From Beta vulgaris subsp. vulgaris (lineage: Eukaryota; Streptophyta; Magnoliopsida; Caryophyllales; Amaranthaceae): a stretch of 64,000 nt of DNA. Both the position numbers and the translations under genes were made by a program. The stretch covers positions 33,424,653 through 33,488,652 of the forward strand of contig NC_079206.1 of assembly GCF_026745355.1 (NCBI RefSeq), given 5' to 3'. Positions within the stretch are counted from its first letter, which is position 1, and the number at the start of each line of letters is the position of its first letter. Below the pieces are notes generated by a model. It was given only the letters and a program-made list of their open reading frames with translations, made no database searches and was not told the origin of the DNA. Shown here in pieces: positions 23,401 to 35,500 of this stretch.

Positions 23401-25239
23401 GATTATTGATTCTAATATTAGCTTAATAATTCAGGCTATTACAGCACCAGTCTAAAGTTTATTACTATCCGAATTACACTTGACGTGATTTACAATTTAT
23501 CACTTGTTATGACATACAAGTAACACAGAAATACAACATCAAACATTCACAACTGAACTTCGTTTTTATCTTAGGATTTAATAAGTGATCACACAACTTA
23601 CAATCTAAGATTACTTCCTTTAATTCCAATTTTTCTTATTTGTTGAATCTAGCCAACAAACAATCTTACCTTTCAAAGGCATAAATCATCAACTTACCAA
23701 ATAAGACCCACAGTTCTTATAAAGTTGTGAGATTAATAATATCAGGGAACACATGATTCAACATGCTTCAATCTCAACAAATATATTAATTCCTCATCTG
23801 AATTAATAGCTAAAGTTCCCAACCAACATGCTTACATCAATATTCCATACAAACATATAATAATCAACTCAAAATCATAATCAACATTTTTGCACACAGG
23901 CATAAAACATGTAAAATCTAATCATAATATAAATCACATATGAACTTACAAAGTCCCTATACATGATACTACAACTTTTCCTTCTTAAAATCATGATACT
24001 ACATCACATAACACATAGGTATGTACGTACCTTGTGTAACTTTAATAACTTTAAAAGTCATCAACTAAATAATCTCCGCCTAAAACAACCAATATAATTC
24101 AAAGTCAATACTCTAAATAAAATCCAGCAACTTTAAAATACTTTAGATCCTCTTTAAAAATATTTAAAAGTTGTGGTTACCATTAAAACTTCAATTACTT
24201 ATTTTACCTAGCATAGTACCACTATACTAGTAATTAAAATCCATAAAACTCCATTATTAAAACCCTTTCTAAAATTCCAACAACTTATGAAATTATAAAA
24301 CTCTCTTTAAACATACGTAAACATGCTCAAATTCATAATTTACACCAATTGCATAGTTTATAACATGCTACTATGATTTTTCAATATTTAACACCCTAAA
24401 ATCCATGCTTTGATAATCAAAAACTCAATCTAAAAATAATAATCAAATCTGAAATTTTATTCTTTTAATACATAATATATATAATTCAAGATTAATCATT
24501 AAAATAGTAAATTAAAGTTATCAATCATGATTAATTAGTACTAAACTAAAACATAAAAACATGATCTTTAATTAAAACTTGAGGAGGAAGAAAATAATTT
24601 TACCAACGAATCCAAGAACCAAGAGGGACAAGGCGCCGAAAAAGGTAAATCAGCACCGGCAGCAGTGGCACACAAGGAAGGACGATGGTTGTTGAGGTGT
24701 GGTGACGTTTCTTGGCAAAGAAGAAAGAGTTACGTGAAGAAGAAGAAATAAAAATCATGGGAAAAAAGAAAAAGTCACGTGGAAGAGGAAGAGAGAGAAA
24801 AACCGGCTGTTAGGAGTTGTGAGGAGAGAGAATAATTTTTGTGTGGTAAAATAATTGGGTCTAAGTATTTATAAAGAGGCTTCTCCTTTTGAGCTTAGGA
24901 AAAGAAGATTGGGTTTAAATAAAGTTTGATGATGAATAGGATTGATGAATTAGAATTCCTAAGATCAATAGAAATCGTTTTCCTAATCCACTTAGAATTT
25001 GGATTCGTCAAGCCCATTCAAGCTTTTTTTTTCCAAATCCAATTAGTATTTTAAACATTTTTCAAAGCATGCCTAAACAAAATATTTTAAATTCCTTAAA
25101 TCCTTAAAATAACTCCCATGACTTTGAAAATAGTCAACCTTCTTTAAATAAATGAATCATTTCAAACTAAAATGTTTAAATATAAATATATAAATACTAA
25201 AATATATTTATAAAATCCATAAAATTACGGGGGATTACA
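20462..25239 (-). mobile_element. LTR family A, copy 2, split by solo LTR C
   Basis: 20462-20807 and 23449-25239 together parallel the copy at 38166-40200. It ends ...GGGGATTACA at 25239. The minus-strand promoter TATAAATA is at 24873-24866. Beyond the solo LTR at 20808-23443 it contains no gene. The left end is hidden because copy 1 interrupts it. Confidence 0.82.
20808..23443 (-). mobile_element. Solo LTR C (2636 bp)
   Basis: The ends are TGTAACAGCCC (20808) and GGCTATTACA (23443). A perfect GCACC duplication lies at 20803-20807 and 23444-23448. The family A copy at 38510-38530 shows the uninterrupted site. A TATATA-type promoter reads on the minus strand near 22943, so the LTR probably faces left. 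A short repeat of GAGCAATACCCGCTC lies at 21535-21597. A 79-codon ORF at 22614 has no recognisable domain and is not called. Confidence 0.92.
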
Positions 25240-25379
25240 AGTATGGCTCAAAACTTGAAAGAAAAACCTATATATATATTAAATTAGTTAATATACTTTA
25301 AAATTGTATAAGTATAAATAAAGATTTCACAACATACATATTCCTCATACAAATTATTTGTAATCATAGTAGAAGCGGA

Positions 25380-28300
25380 TGATTAGAAGCATGTATCTCA
25401 TCACGAAATAGCCGCATTCATCTTCTCCCGATTGTTGAGCACACTACACCAAATTTAAGCTATATATTAGAATAGGAAAAAAAATCCTAAATAGAATTAT
25501 AAAATGTGTATCAAACACAAAACCACGAGAGTTTTACCCGCTTAATTATCCAAGTCAATTTAGTTCCTTTATTGGATCCTTCAAGGCGCGTGAATATGGT
25601 ATATGAACTAGATACAAAAAATTTGCAATAATTAATTATTATAAACATTTATTAATTATTTTAAATATCATAAAATACATGTAAACTTATTAACATGTAT
25701 ATACAACAACTATTAACTTACGTTTTCAGCGGTATCTTGATAACTAAGGATCTATCTCTCTGAAGCGAATCAAATATATATACCGCTTTCTTGGATAGAC
25801 AAATCATAAGAAGAATTCAATGTTCCCCAAAGCATGAAGCAAAATGTGATGTTCATATATATATAACCACAAGTTCATAAAGATAAAACAAAGTAAAGAT
25901 TAATTTAACTAACATACTTTTAAATGTACGGATATATGATGTAACGCATATGTCGATTCGCTTTCATTGAACTTGCCATGATCACGACATCTGGTTGATT
26001 GCGTAGCATGCTCGCCAAAATCATACTTGAACACATGAAACCAATATTATTATCTTCATTCTCCTCAATCTCCTCTGCCAAGTACCTACACTCCAAATAC
26101 TTATAGTTAGGAGAAACAATAAAAATAAATATCAATGTTAATTAGTTTAGAGTTTGATAAATCTCACATCATAAATACTTGTAAAATGGATCTATTAAGC
26201 CATGCTCCTGTGAGAAATTGAAAAACATCTTGTCGCGAGAGAATGGTCATCAGCTCACTATCATTGTCGAAGACGGTACCCTTCATAAATTGCATACTAA
26301 AAGGCTCACCTGAGGGTTGGTTGCAAAATATTCGGTGCATATCCTTGGCAATATCAGCCATCTCCTCTAGTGACAAGTCAATAAAAGGATCTACTTGCCT
26401 ACGTGCAGACTCATCGGTGCAAAGATCACTACCAACTATTTTTTCCTTCTTCTTCTTCTTCTTCTTCTTCTTCTTCTTCTTCTTCTTCTTCTTCTTCTTC
26501 TTCTTCTTCTTCTTCTCTTCTTCTTCTTCTTCTTCTTCTTCTTCTTCTTCTTCTTCATCGCGCCTTCTTTATGTATATGTTCTTTATTCAATTCGACTTC
26601 TTTTTAATTTATATTATATAGGCATATAGATTATTTCATATATAAATCAAGATTACTTTGTATACAAATTAAAGATTACTTGGCATATATAAATCAAGAT
26701 TTCTTAGTATATACATCGAGATTTCTTATTATATAAATCAAAATATCAAACATAAGTTACCTGAATATCTGAGACTAAAAATACTAACTCTTTCGACCAT
26801 TCTATGAATGAACCCTCAACTTGACTGCGTTTCATGATGAATGGAGTAGGTAGTGGAACTGGAGCATCTGCACACTTCGCTAAAAAATCATCAACACTCA
26901 CTTTCACGGTGGTAGGATGTGATGATGACTCCTTTCGTGGATGAACGGTACCCTCAGCTACAATGATCGGTCTGGAGATATCCGTTAATGCCAAACGACA
27001 TGGAACTTGACTCTTAACATCCATTGAGAGCACAATATCATTAATTAAGTGTTTTAGAAGCATAATATCATAATATTAGAAGATATAAAATAAATATATA
27101 CATGCAAGTTCACAAATGGATTATTGTCCCCCGAATGACAGCTACTAGGAGCAACTGGAGTGTGAGGATTTCGGAACACCACATCTTCCCTTGTTTCATT
27201 TGGTAATTGAAGACCTAATTGCGCCGCAAAAGCCACGAACCTTTCTTGAACTAATGCATCTATCTTCGAGTTCATCTCTTCCGTCATCTTTTCTCCAACT
27301 CTTTGGTTCATTCTAGCCTCAAACGCCTGCATTTCCTCATCATCCATGCTCTTACCCTTTGGTGCAGTACTACTCTGATCAGGATCTCCCCAAATAGATG
27401 TCTGCTACGTCCAACTGTTAACACACGCCTATGACGATCTTTCCTCTGCAAAGCACGTGATAAAGCATCATCCATCCGACCTGGAACAAACTCTCCTTCC
27501 TTTTCTTTCCTTTTCCAATCATCATGCGTCCAATTAAAAAATTTCGTATGATTAGTAAAATATGATTAATTAGACAAGAAGATATCATAAAAGTTGAAGA
27601 ATGCTTACAATGGACTCTTTTATCTTTTGTTATCTTTTTTCGATCTCGCGAGAAGCCATTACAAAGTTCGATCCGATAAGGAGGAAATCACTAATGACGT
27701 AGAGGAGTCAACATATGATGTTGTAGAAGATGAAGGGATATACCCTTTGTGTTTCCAAACGGAAATCATCTTCGCATATGACTTTTGACCCAAAAAATGA
27801 GGATACTTATTGCCTGCCTGAGTCATTCTTGCCTTTTCACTTTAGCCTAATATAAAAACAAGTAACTAGTCAATATTCACAAAACAAATCATTATATAAT
27901 TTCTTATGATTCTAACGTACATATTATATACCTTAAACTCCTTATAACTACACTTTTTCACAAATTGATCCCAAATATCTTGCATGATTAAAGGATAGAG
28001 CACATTTGGTTGCGTATCAAAGTCAGGCCCCTTCCTCGTTTTTGTGATCCATCTAGTCACCAATCTTGCCTTAAAATCTCTCCGCCGCTTATCACAAGTA
28101 GTCAAGACATCTCGTTTCTTCCTCGCATCCTCTTCTATTCCAAACTCTCTCTTCAATATACAAAAATGTACCAATAATACATGATTAGTATAATAAACAT
28201 GATCCTAATTATATTAAAAGAATAGTTTTAAAAATACATAGGTTACTTACTTTAACATCTTCTTATAAAGTCTTTTTAATGCCTTCTAGAACATCATCCC

Positions 28301-28554
28301 AACTGTCGTACAAGATAGACACTTTGCTTCTACTGATTTTGCCGCAATATGTCTTGTAAGCACCAGCATAATCCCCAATCGGACGCATCAATTCATCCCA
28401 TTGAAGTACTCTTTAGACCCCGGTTTGGAACGTATCCGTTTTGTAGGACCTCTTGGCTTGCTCACTTTAGAATCCTAGCAGCTCCATCAGTAATCTCGGG
28501 CTCAGAACGTGGGTGCTGATCACTAGATGCATCATGCATTATCTCATCTTCCAT
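25380..28554 (-). pseudogene. CACTA 2 second gene with Ulp1-like protease relic
   Basis: The start ATG at 28554 (MEDEIMHDASS) again follows an acceptor-like TTTCAG. Recognisable blocks going leftwards are SKPRGPTKRIRSKPG (about 28450), a DFKARLVTRWITKTRK block (28174-27866), GNKYPHFLGQKSYAKM (about 27800), a coiled-coil segment (27347-27110), VPCRLALTDISRPIIVAEG (27010-26760), a Lys tract (26556-26446), LSLEEMADIAKDMHRIF (26376-26164), a middle protease block (26135-25920), KAVYIFDSLQRD (about 25790) and the Cys block DECGYFVMRYM (Cys codon at 25416-25414). Stops and frame changes separate the blocks. Exon limits were not resolved. Confidence 0.78.
26446..26556. repeat. (CTT)n microsatellite, about 36 units
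   Basis: An almost pure CTT run with one interruption near 26515. On the minus strand it is (AAG)n, in the reading frame that continues into KIVGSDLCTDES, so it would encode a poly-Lys linker upstream of the protease domain of CACTA 2. Plus-strand ORFs with poly-Phe, Leu or Ser are artefacts. Confidence 0.95.
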
Positions 28555-28685
28555 CACTACACCTGAAACCAAATACATGTTAAAGTCATCGATGCAGTAC
28601 TATAAAATTATTTTAACAAAGCACAAAATATACAATTAAAAACTATAAACAATAGTAGTTGCAATAATATTACATATGTTACCTA

Positions 28686-29256
28686 TTAATCAGTTTTTTC
28701 ATTGACAACGTAAAATCCCTCATTACGGTCTCGACGAATGTAATTTGTGTCTAGATATTTCCCTAATGTACTTGGAATGACTACTAACGAAACAATGACT
28801 TCATTGAATTGTGTATCGTATTCTTCTTCATCGTGTACATCATCAATTTCAAGTATTCTCCTTTTTCCTTCAATGACAACAAACCATTTGGAATTGGCAG
28901 GGTCAACCATGTAGAATACTTGTTTTGCTTGTGATGCCAATATTAAGTCATCTTCATTATGCCCTAACCGGCTGATATTGACTAATGTAAATAAGTCATG
29001 TTCATCATTCTTTACACCACGACGAATATCAACCCACTCGCATTGGAAGAGCGGAATCTTGAACTCAACATAGTTAAGTTCTAAAATCTCTTCAATGAAT
29101 CCGTAGTAAGACTTTGTTGTCTGAACAATCATTCTATCCCTTCTACTTTTATACTCTGATGACAAAGCCCCAACGTGACATCACTGTTTCGTATCATGGA
29201 TTTGTCATCTTGCCGCTTAGTCTAAAATGAATAACCATTGATGTCATTGTAGACAT
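28686..29256 (-). pseudogene. CACTA 2 TNP2 C-terminal DUF4216 segment
   Basis: The minus-strand segment contains YNDINGYSF (about 29245), YGFIEEILELNYVEF, FTLVNISRL and LASQAKQVFYMVDP, the same order as the end of TNP2 in CACTA 1. The main open stretch is 29165-28686. The rest of the transposase is missing because the gypsy LTR begins at 29271. Confidence 0.85.
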
Positions 29257-29270
29257 GAAAATTTTATTAG

Positions 29271-29987
29271 TGTTTTACAATTAAAATAAATTAATTATTA
29301 TTGAACTAAAATAAATATGATCATCCCAATTTAATTAATTTAGCTCACTCAAATAACATATCCAAATTAAATTAAACAAATATAATTTGGGTTCTTAAAA
29401 TATTTGGGCTAGCTCATATGACTAGTCCGAATAAGGTGGTCAAATGAAAAAGGTAAAAAGATTTCAACGTCATAAACGAGCCCAAACCCATAAACTACCA
29501 AGTCCATGAAGGGATCTCCATTCCCTATAAATAGATCTCACATCTCTCAGTTGAGGGGATCGGAAAATTATTATTCTCAAGAGATCATAAAATTCTCTTA
29601 GAATCCTCCCTGCAAATAGTCAACAAGCACTTCAAATATGTGCGGACTGTTCAGATACACTCAAACATATTCGACCGAGATTCAAGCTTTTGTCAGCCAT
29701 CATTCGAATACACTCAAATATAACTAAAATTCAATTTGACGTTGACAAAACGTCATCCCACACTCAACCTCAGGTTGACGTTGACGACACGTCAATCTAT
29801 ACTCAGCTCCACGTCGACACCAACACGTGTCACTCTCAAGCTACGAAACAGAATCAGAGGACTTAGTTTATTTTTCATTATAAACATTTTTTACAGAGAT
29901 TGTACTCATCAATACATTATTGAAATATATTTTCTTTGTTACTTTGTTTCCTGTCTTATATATTTTGACTCGAAATTTGTGTATACA
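29271..29987 (+). repeat. 5' LTR of the gypsy element
   Basis: Proposed limits run from TGTTTTACAA to ...GTGTATACA (717 bp). CTATAAATAG at about 29524 is followed by an ACATCTCTCAG leader. A block of three similar 'GTTGACG...ACGTCA' motifs lies at 29738-29825. The limits are inferred from TG...CA and the adjacent primer-binding-like stretch; the second LTR is absent, so they cannot be checked here. Confidence 0.6.
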
Positions 29988-29990
29988 AAT

Positions 29991-30013
29991 GTTTGTCACG
30001 CTCGATGGGACTA
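29991..30013 (+). promoter_or_regulatory. Putative primer-binding region of the gypsy element
   Basis: TGTCACGCTCGATGGGACT just after the LTR resembles the 'GGCACGCCCAGTGGGAC' stretch commonly found after LTRs of Tat-type elements. The exact tRNA was not assigned. Confidence 0.4.
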
Positions 30014-30890
30014 TCTCTGCCTCTCATCTCTGTTTCGTCATCAACAATAAATCTGCGAAATGGCCTCAAGCAAGAACATCTCTCAATCTTCTGAAAACTC
30101 TGCCGACACCCCCACGAAAATATGTAACATTGGGTGACTTTATGGATGATATGACTCTTGGTTTTCGCACTAGAGGAATGAAAAAGGATGTTGTTATTGC
30201 CGCTGCTGCAAAGCTCCGAACTGCAAATGTTCCTACCAGATAAAGAAAGCTTTCTAAGTCTGCTGCTACTGAATCATCTATCACGCATGATTCATACATG
30301 GAACGTGAAACCCTTGTGTTTGGCTCAACCGCTTTGGCTGAACGCGAGTCATTGTTCATTTCTTCTCAAATATGGAAGTAACTCTCATCTGATAAGTCAG
30401 ACAGGTTGACCGTCTGTACTAGCCCTCTCTTTGATCTACTCAATGTGGAGAGTGATAATGAAACAAGTGATGATATTGTTGACTCATTACCTTTAAAGAT
30501 TTTCTACTTAGAGGAACCATTGCTATTTTCACAGTCAAACACTATTGCTATTATAGTGACCTCGGCTAAGACAGTTGAGGAACAAATTGTTGAAATGAAT
30601 AGCCTACTCCAAAAATTAATGAAGGATGAAGAAGAAAAAGATGCTCAAATCCGACTCTAGAATGAAAAAATTGTTACCCTCAATAAGAAACTTGAGGAGG
30701 GTGACGCAGTATCAAGACTGGATGGGGGTGAAAGCGAAGGCGATAGTGGTGAAGACGCTCGCCGCCAGTCTACAGCTCGACAACTCGAGTTATTGATAGC
30801 TCACGCTGTCAAAAATTAAATCGAGGAAAGTTCTCAAGGCAGTCAATGTAAAGCCTTATACCTAAAGGATCGACAAGCTGCACATGCCAC

Positions 30891-31873
30891 TTGGGTACCA
30901 GCCCTCCCAAGTTTCAGCAATTCGATGGGAAAGGAAATCCTAAGCTTCACATTGCTTACTTTGTGGAAACATGCAATAATGTCGATACCACATATGATTT
31001 CCAGGTCAAACAATTTGTTCGTTCTCTTAAAGGCATGGCCTTTGACTGGTACACAGATTTACCCTCACAATCCATCGACAGTTGGGATGAAATGGAGGAG
31101 GAATTCTAAACAGGTTCTATAGAACTCGACGTATTGTCAGTATGACTGAACTGACTAAGACTCACTAGTGAAAGGATGAGCTACTCATCGATTACATCAA
31201 TCGTTGGCACACATTGAATCTAGAGTGTAAAGATCACCTAAATGATGTCTCTGCTATTGAGATGTGCATTCAAGGAATGGATTGAGACTTGCTTTATATC
31301 TTGCAAGGTATAAAGCCTAGGACTTTTCAAGAATTGGCTACGCAAGCTCATGACACATAGCTTACCATTGCCAGCAAGAGAAGCAAAAGTAACACTTCTT
31401 CAAAACACAAGAAAGAGAAGAAGGATTTTAAGAAAACTGACAAGACTACCAAAAGTTCGAGTAAGGAGTCGTTGTTGATCACGACTACCTCCTCGCCTGT
31501 CAAGATCTCTAGTAAGGCTCACACTGAAAATAAGAAGGGTTCATCTTCCAAAGAACCTAGGAAAAATAGGCCAGCCTTCAAAGCACTCCAAGCAAAGAAA
31601 TATTCATTTCCAGACTCTGATTTATCAGGGATATTAGACGATTTGCTTGAAAACAAAGTCATTGAATTGCCCAAAGCTAAGCGTCCGGCAGAGATCGGTA
31701 GGACTTCCGACCCTTACTACTGTCGGTATCACAGGTTGATTAGTCATCCTATAGAAAAGTGTATAACACTCAAGGAGAGAATCATGCAACTTGCAAAGGA
31801 TAAGAAGATTGTACTGGATTTTGATGATATTGTCGAAGCTAATCACGCCTTTGCGATTTTAGATTCTTATTAG
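30891..31873 (+). pseudogene. Gypsy (Tat-type) gag
   Basis: The retrotransposon gag domain is seen at 30900-31110 (KFQQFDGKGNPKLHIAYF, VRSLKGMAFDWYTDLPSQS) and continues past a stop with CKDHLNDVSAIEMCIQGM and LLYILQGIKPRTFQE up to about 31380. A Lys/Ser-rich linker is followed by a CCHC-like motif (YYCRYHRLISHPIEKC) at about 31715-31765 and a basic tail to 31873. Stops and frame changes occur after 31107 and near 31285 and 31358. This is a structural protein relic with no function expected. Confidence 0.82.
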
Positions 31874-32599
31874 GAGGCTCAAACTCTGCTGTCTGGGAGT
31901 TCAGAGCCAGTAATTGTACATGTGTTACGACCGGTTCTTCAAGTTTATGAGGTGCCATCTATTGAGTATAGTATCCCAACTAACAACCAACATGAAGAGG
32001 ATGACAAAGGGTGGACGTTGCTCACTAGAAAGAGGCCTAGACGACAGTCCAAGCCTCAACCAAAGGTTGTTTGTCGTAAGAAGAAGCATAAAAAAAGGAA
32101 AGGCTCAAGATGCTCGAAAGGAAAGAAAAAGTCAAAAAAGCATACTGAACAACAAGTATTGTCCATTGACTTGCTTGAACAAGACCACTTACCCTGAACT
32201 TGAAAGAATCTTTCCTGAAGATTACTTACTACGGTTACTGTTAATGCTACCTCATTTGTTGAGAATAAGAAGAAAAAGAAGAAAGAAGGATAAGAGATGT
32301 TAAAGAAAATGAAAGTTTGTTAAAGTGATGTTCACATTCAAGGTCAGAGATAGATCCAAAGATATTATCTATCTTAGAAGCTCTTCCTACATGCATGCGA
32401 TGGAGACAGGTCTTTCATTTGCCTCGAGAAATATGTCGACAGGTGGCTCTTGCACTTCAACACCCAGAACTATATCTTGACAAAGTGAAGGATGCTAGAG
32501 AGCTATAGAAAGTTCGGCTAAATGCACGTCATGTAATTTTGCCTTGGCCTTCACTGATGAAGACTTATTGTTGGGTTCAAAACCTCACGTCGACCCTTG

Positions 32600-35500
32600 T
32601 TCGTTTCTAGTTATATTTTCGGCCAGAGAGTGAATCGTATCTTAGTGGATGGAGGTCCAACTGTCAACATCATGCCAAAATCCACCATGACTGATTTAGG
32701 GGTCATTATGAAATATCTTTCTGATAGTCGTCTAATGATCCAGAGGTTCAATTTGAACAGTCTGCGTGCATAATACGTCTTAACCTTGTGATGGGAGAGT
32801 TAACATCATCTACTCTCTTCCATGTCATTGATACAAAGACGTCGTATAAATTGTTGCTTGGGCGACCTTGGTTACAGAAAATGGGTAGTCGCATCAACCC
32901 TTCATCAATGTCTGAAATTTTATCGAGGAGAGAGAAGAAAATAAATGGGGATGTCAAACCCTTTAGAATGGCAGATTCGTACTTTGTCGATGCTTGTTTT
33001 TTGAAGATGAAGAACCCTTGAGTGATTGGCATATAAAATTCCTTCAACATGAAAAAGGGGAACAAATAAAAATGGTGACAATCCCTCGTCTTCAAGCTCT
33101 AGCGAGTCAACCACCACTGATATGCAACAACAAAAATCAAGAAAAGGTCAAAAAGAAGAAGTTGTTGCTCAACCCATTAAAGTGATGAAGAATACAATAA
33201 TGACACTAGTTTTGTGATACTTCCTAAATTGCGTCGTAAGGAAGGGGAGTCACCTTTTGCAGGGTGTGAGGTTATGAAAGTAGAGCCAAAGAAAGAAAAA
33301 GGAGTAGATAAGACTACTCTTCAATGTAAAAAGAAGTGGTTGTTCCTTTACCTAGAGGCAACCACAATCAAATTGTTAAGCCTCCAATCTCGGAATCTGT
33401 TGATCAATCTAGGAGAAAATGGCTTAACAAGGGTAAGTTTGACCCAAACGCTTATAAACTTTTGGTGAAGTCAGGTTATGACTTCGAAAACCTAGCGTCC
33501 ATGGGAAATGTCATTGAGGTTGAGCCTCATGGAATTAATGACACACAAAAGAAATTGCAAGAGTATGACATTGAGGTACATCGAGAAAGTGGTTGGGATT
33601 TGAAAGCTCCAACACCCATCAAAATTTCCGCACGGCGTAGAGGGACAACTCTTCTTCACATATATTACTGCGAGGAAGTCGAAGAAAATGAGGTGATCAG
33701 AAGTGTGCCCGCAAAAATATCGGTCTTTGATCGATAGTTGCCTGTCGTAAAGGACCATACATCGGCTTTTGACAGACTTGGTGGAAACGAGCTAAATGAA
33801 GGTGCGAAACCAAAAACACAAACACCCTTGCAAAATTTTTTATTCTTTAAGAAGAAAGCATTTGTCTTTAAACGTCTTGGCGCATCGAACTCAATTGATA
33901 AACAACAAAGACGGTCGGTACTAAGTCACATCACAAGAGGAAAGATGAAGTTAAAGGCGAGGACGCACCTCAAAGTGTTATCCCATCTCGCATGAGGCAT
34001 ACACAGGTGGTAGACATCATTGAACATGCACCCTTCAAAGCCAAAGGTCGTGTCATAGTGTTAACAAATCAAAGGGATGTTGAATTTGTTTCTTCAAACC
34101 ATATCACAGGGCATGAGGCTCCGAAAAGTGACAAGGAGATGGAAACAGATGAGGCTTTTAAAACTTTTGAAGATGGGGGGCAAGCCACCATTAATGAGTT
34201 AAAAGAGTTAAACCTTGGAACTCCAGAAGAGCCACGCCCTGTCTACGTCAGCGCTTTTCTTACCCAACAGGAAGAACAAAAATATTCCAAGTTACTCTCT
34301 GACTACACAAACGTCTTTGCATGGAGCTATAAGGAGATGTCAGGACTCGACCCAAAAGTCATTGTCCATCGTTTAGCCATCAAAAAGGGTGTTATTCTAA
34401 AGAAGCAATGCTAAAGACATTTCAGGCTAGAATTAATTCTTGAGATTGAGACAGAAGTAAACAAGCTCATTGATGCAGGATTTATTCGCGAAGTCAAGTA
34501 TCTTACTTGGATAGCAAACGTTGTGCTTGTGCGAAATAAACATGGACAATTACGAGTTTGTGTGTACTTCTGCTACTTGAATGAGGCATGTCTAAAGGAT
34601 GACTTTCGACTCCCAGTAACATAAATCATGATTGATGCCACCACTGGTCATGAGGCTTTGTCATTCATGGATTGTACTGCTGGATATAATTAAATTCACA
34701 TGGCTCCTGAAGATCCAGGAGCAACTACATTTTGTACCCCTAAAGGGATATCCTGTTAAAAATTTATGCCTTTCGGCTTGAAAAATGTCGGAGCAACGCA
34801 TCAACGTGCAATGCAGAAAAATTTTTAGGATATGATGCACCAAATTGTTGAGTGCTACGTAAATGACTTCGTGGTAAAGTCTAAGAAGAAGGAGAATCAT
34901 CTACATGACCTCCGTAAAGTCTTTGAAAGACTGCAAAAATTCTAATTGAAAATGAACCCCCTCAAGTACGCATTTGGCGTCACCTCAGGAAAGTTTATAG
35001 GCTTCATTGTCAGACACAGGGGCATTGAAATTGACCAAGCAAAGATCAAGGTCATCCAAGAGATGCCTAAATCTAAGAACCTCAAGGAGTTGCTTGGCCT
35101 CCAAGGGCGTCTCGCTTACATTAGAAGGTTTATTTCCAATTTAGCAGGAAGGCGTCATCCTTTTAGCCATCTTGTGAAAAAGGATGCCCCATTCAAATGG
35201 GATGACTCATGTAAAAAGGCCTTCATAAGTATCAAGAAATACTTGTCTTCTGCCTCGTCTTTGGGGCACCAATTAAAGGAAAACCAGTCATCCTTTATAT
35301 CGCAGTGCAAGAGCGATCACTGGGGGCAATGTGTGCTCAAGAGCAAGAAGATCATAAGGAGACAACTCTTTGCTACTCGAGTCGAACTTTGGTGGGTGCT
35401 GAATTGAATTACCCACCCATTGAAAAAATTTGCCTTGCTTTGATTTTTGCGGTCCAAAAATTAAGACATTACATGCAAGCACATACAGTTCATGTCATCT

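Larger units (their letters stand above)
25240..29270 (-). mobile_element. CACTA element 2 (decayed, truncated both sides)
   Basis: Minus-strand relics of the same two genes as CACTA 1 appear in the same relative order: TNP2 C-terminus (29256-28686), then the second gene (28554-25380). The left side is cut by LTR A copy 2 at 25239 and the right side by the gypsy LTR at 29271. No CACTA ends are visible. Protein-level similarity to CACTA 1 is clear but divergent, so it is a different, older family member. Confidence 0.85.

Noticed and set aside
25442..25460. CACTACACCAAATTT as a CACTA terminus
   Set aside because: It lies inside the protease gene of CACTA 2, next to the Cys-block exon, and fits an intron position better.
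26243..26629. Plus-strand ORF with long Phe, Leu or Ser runs
   Set aside because: Product of the CTT microsatellite; the real coding relic is on the minus strand.
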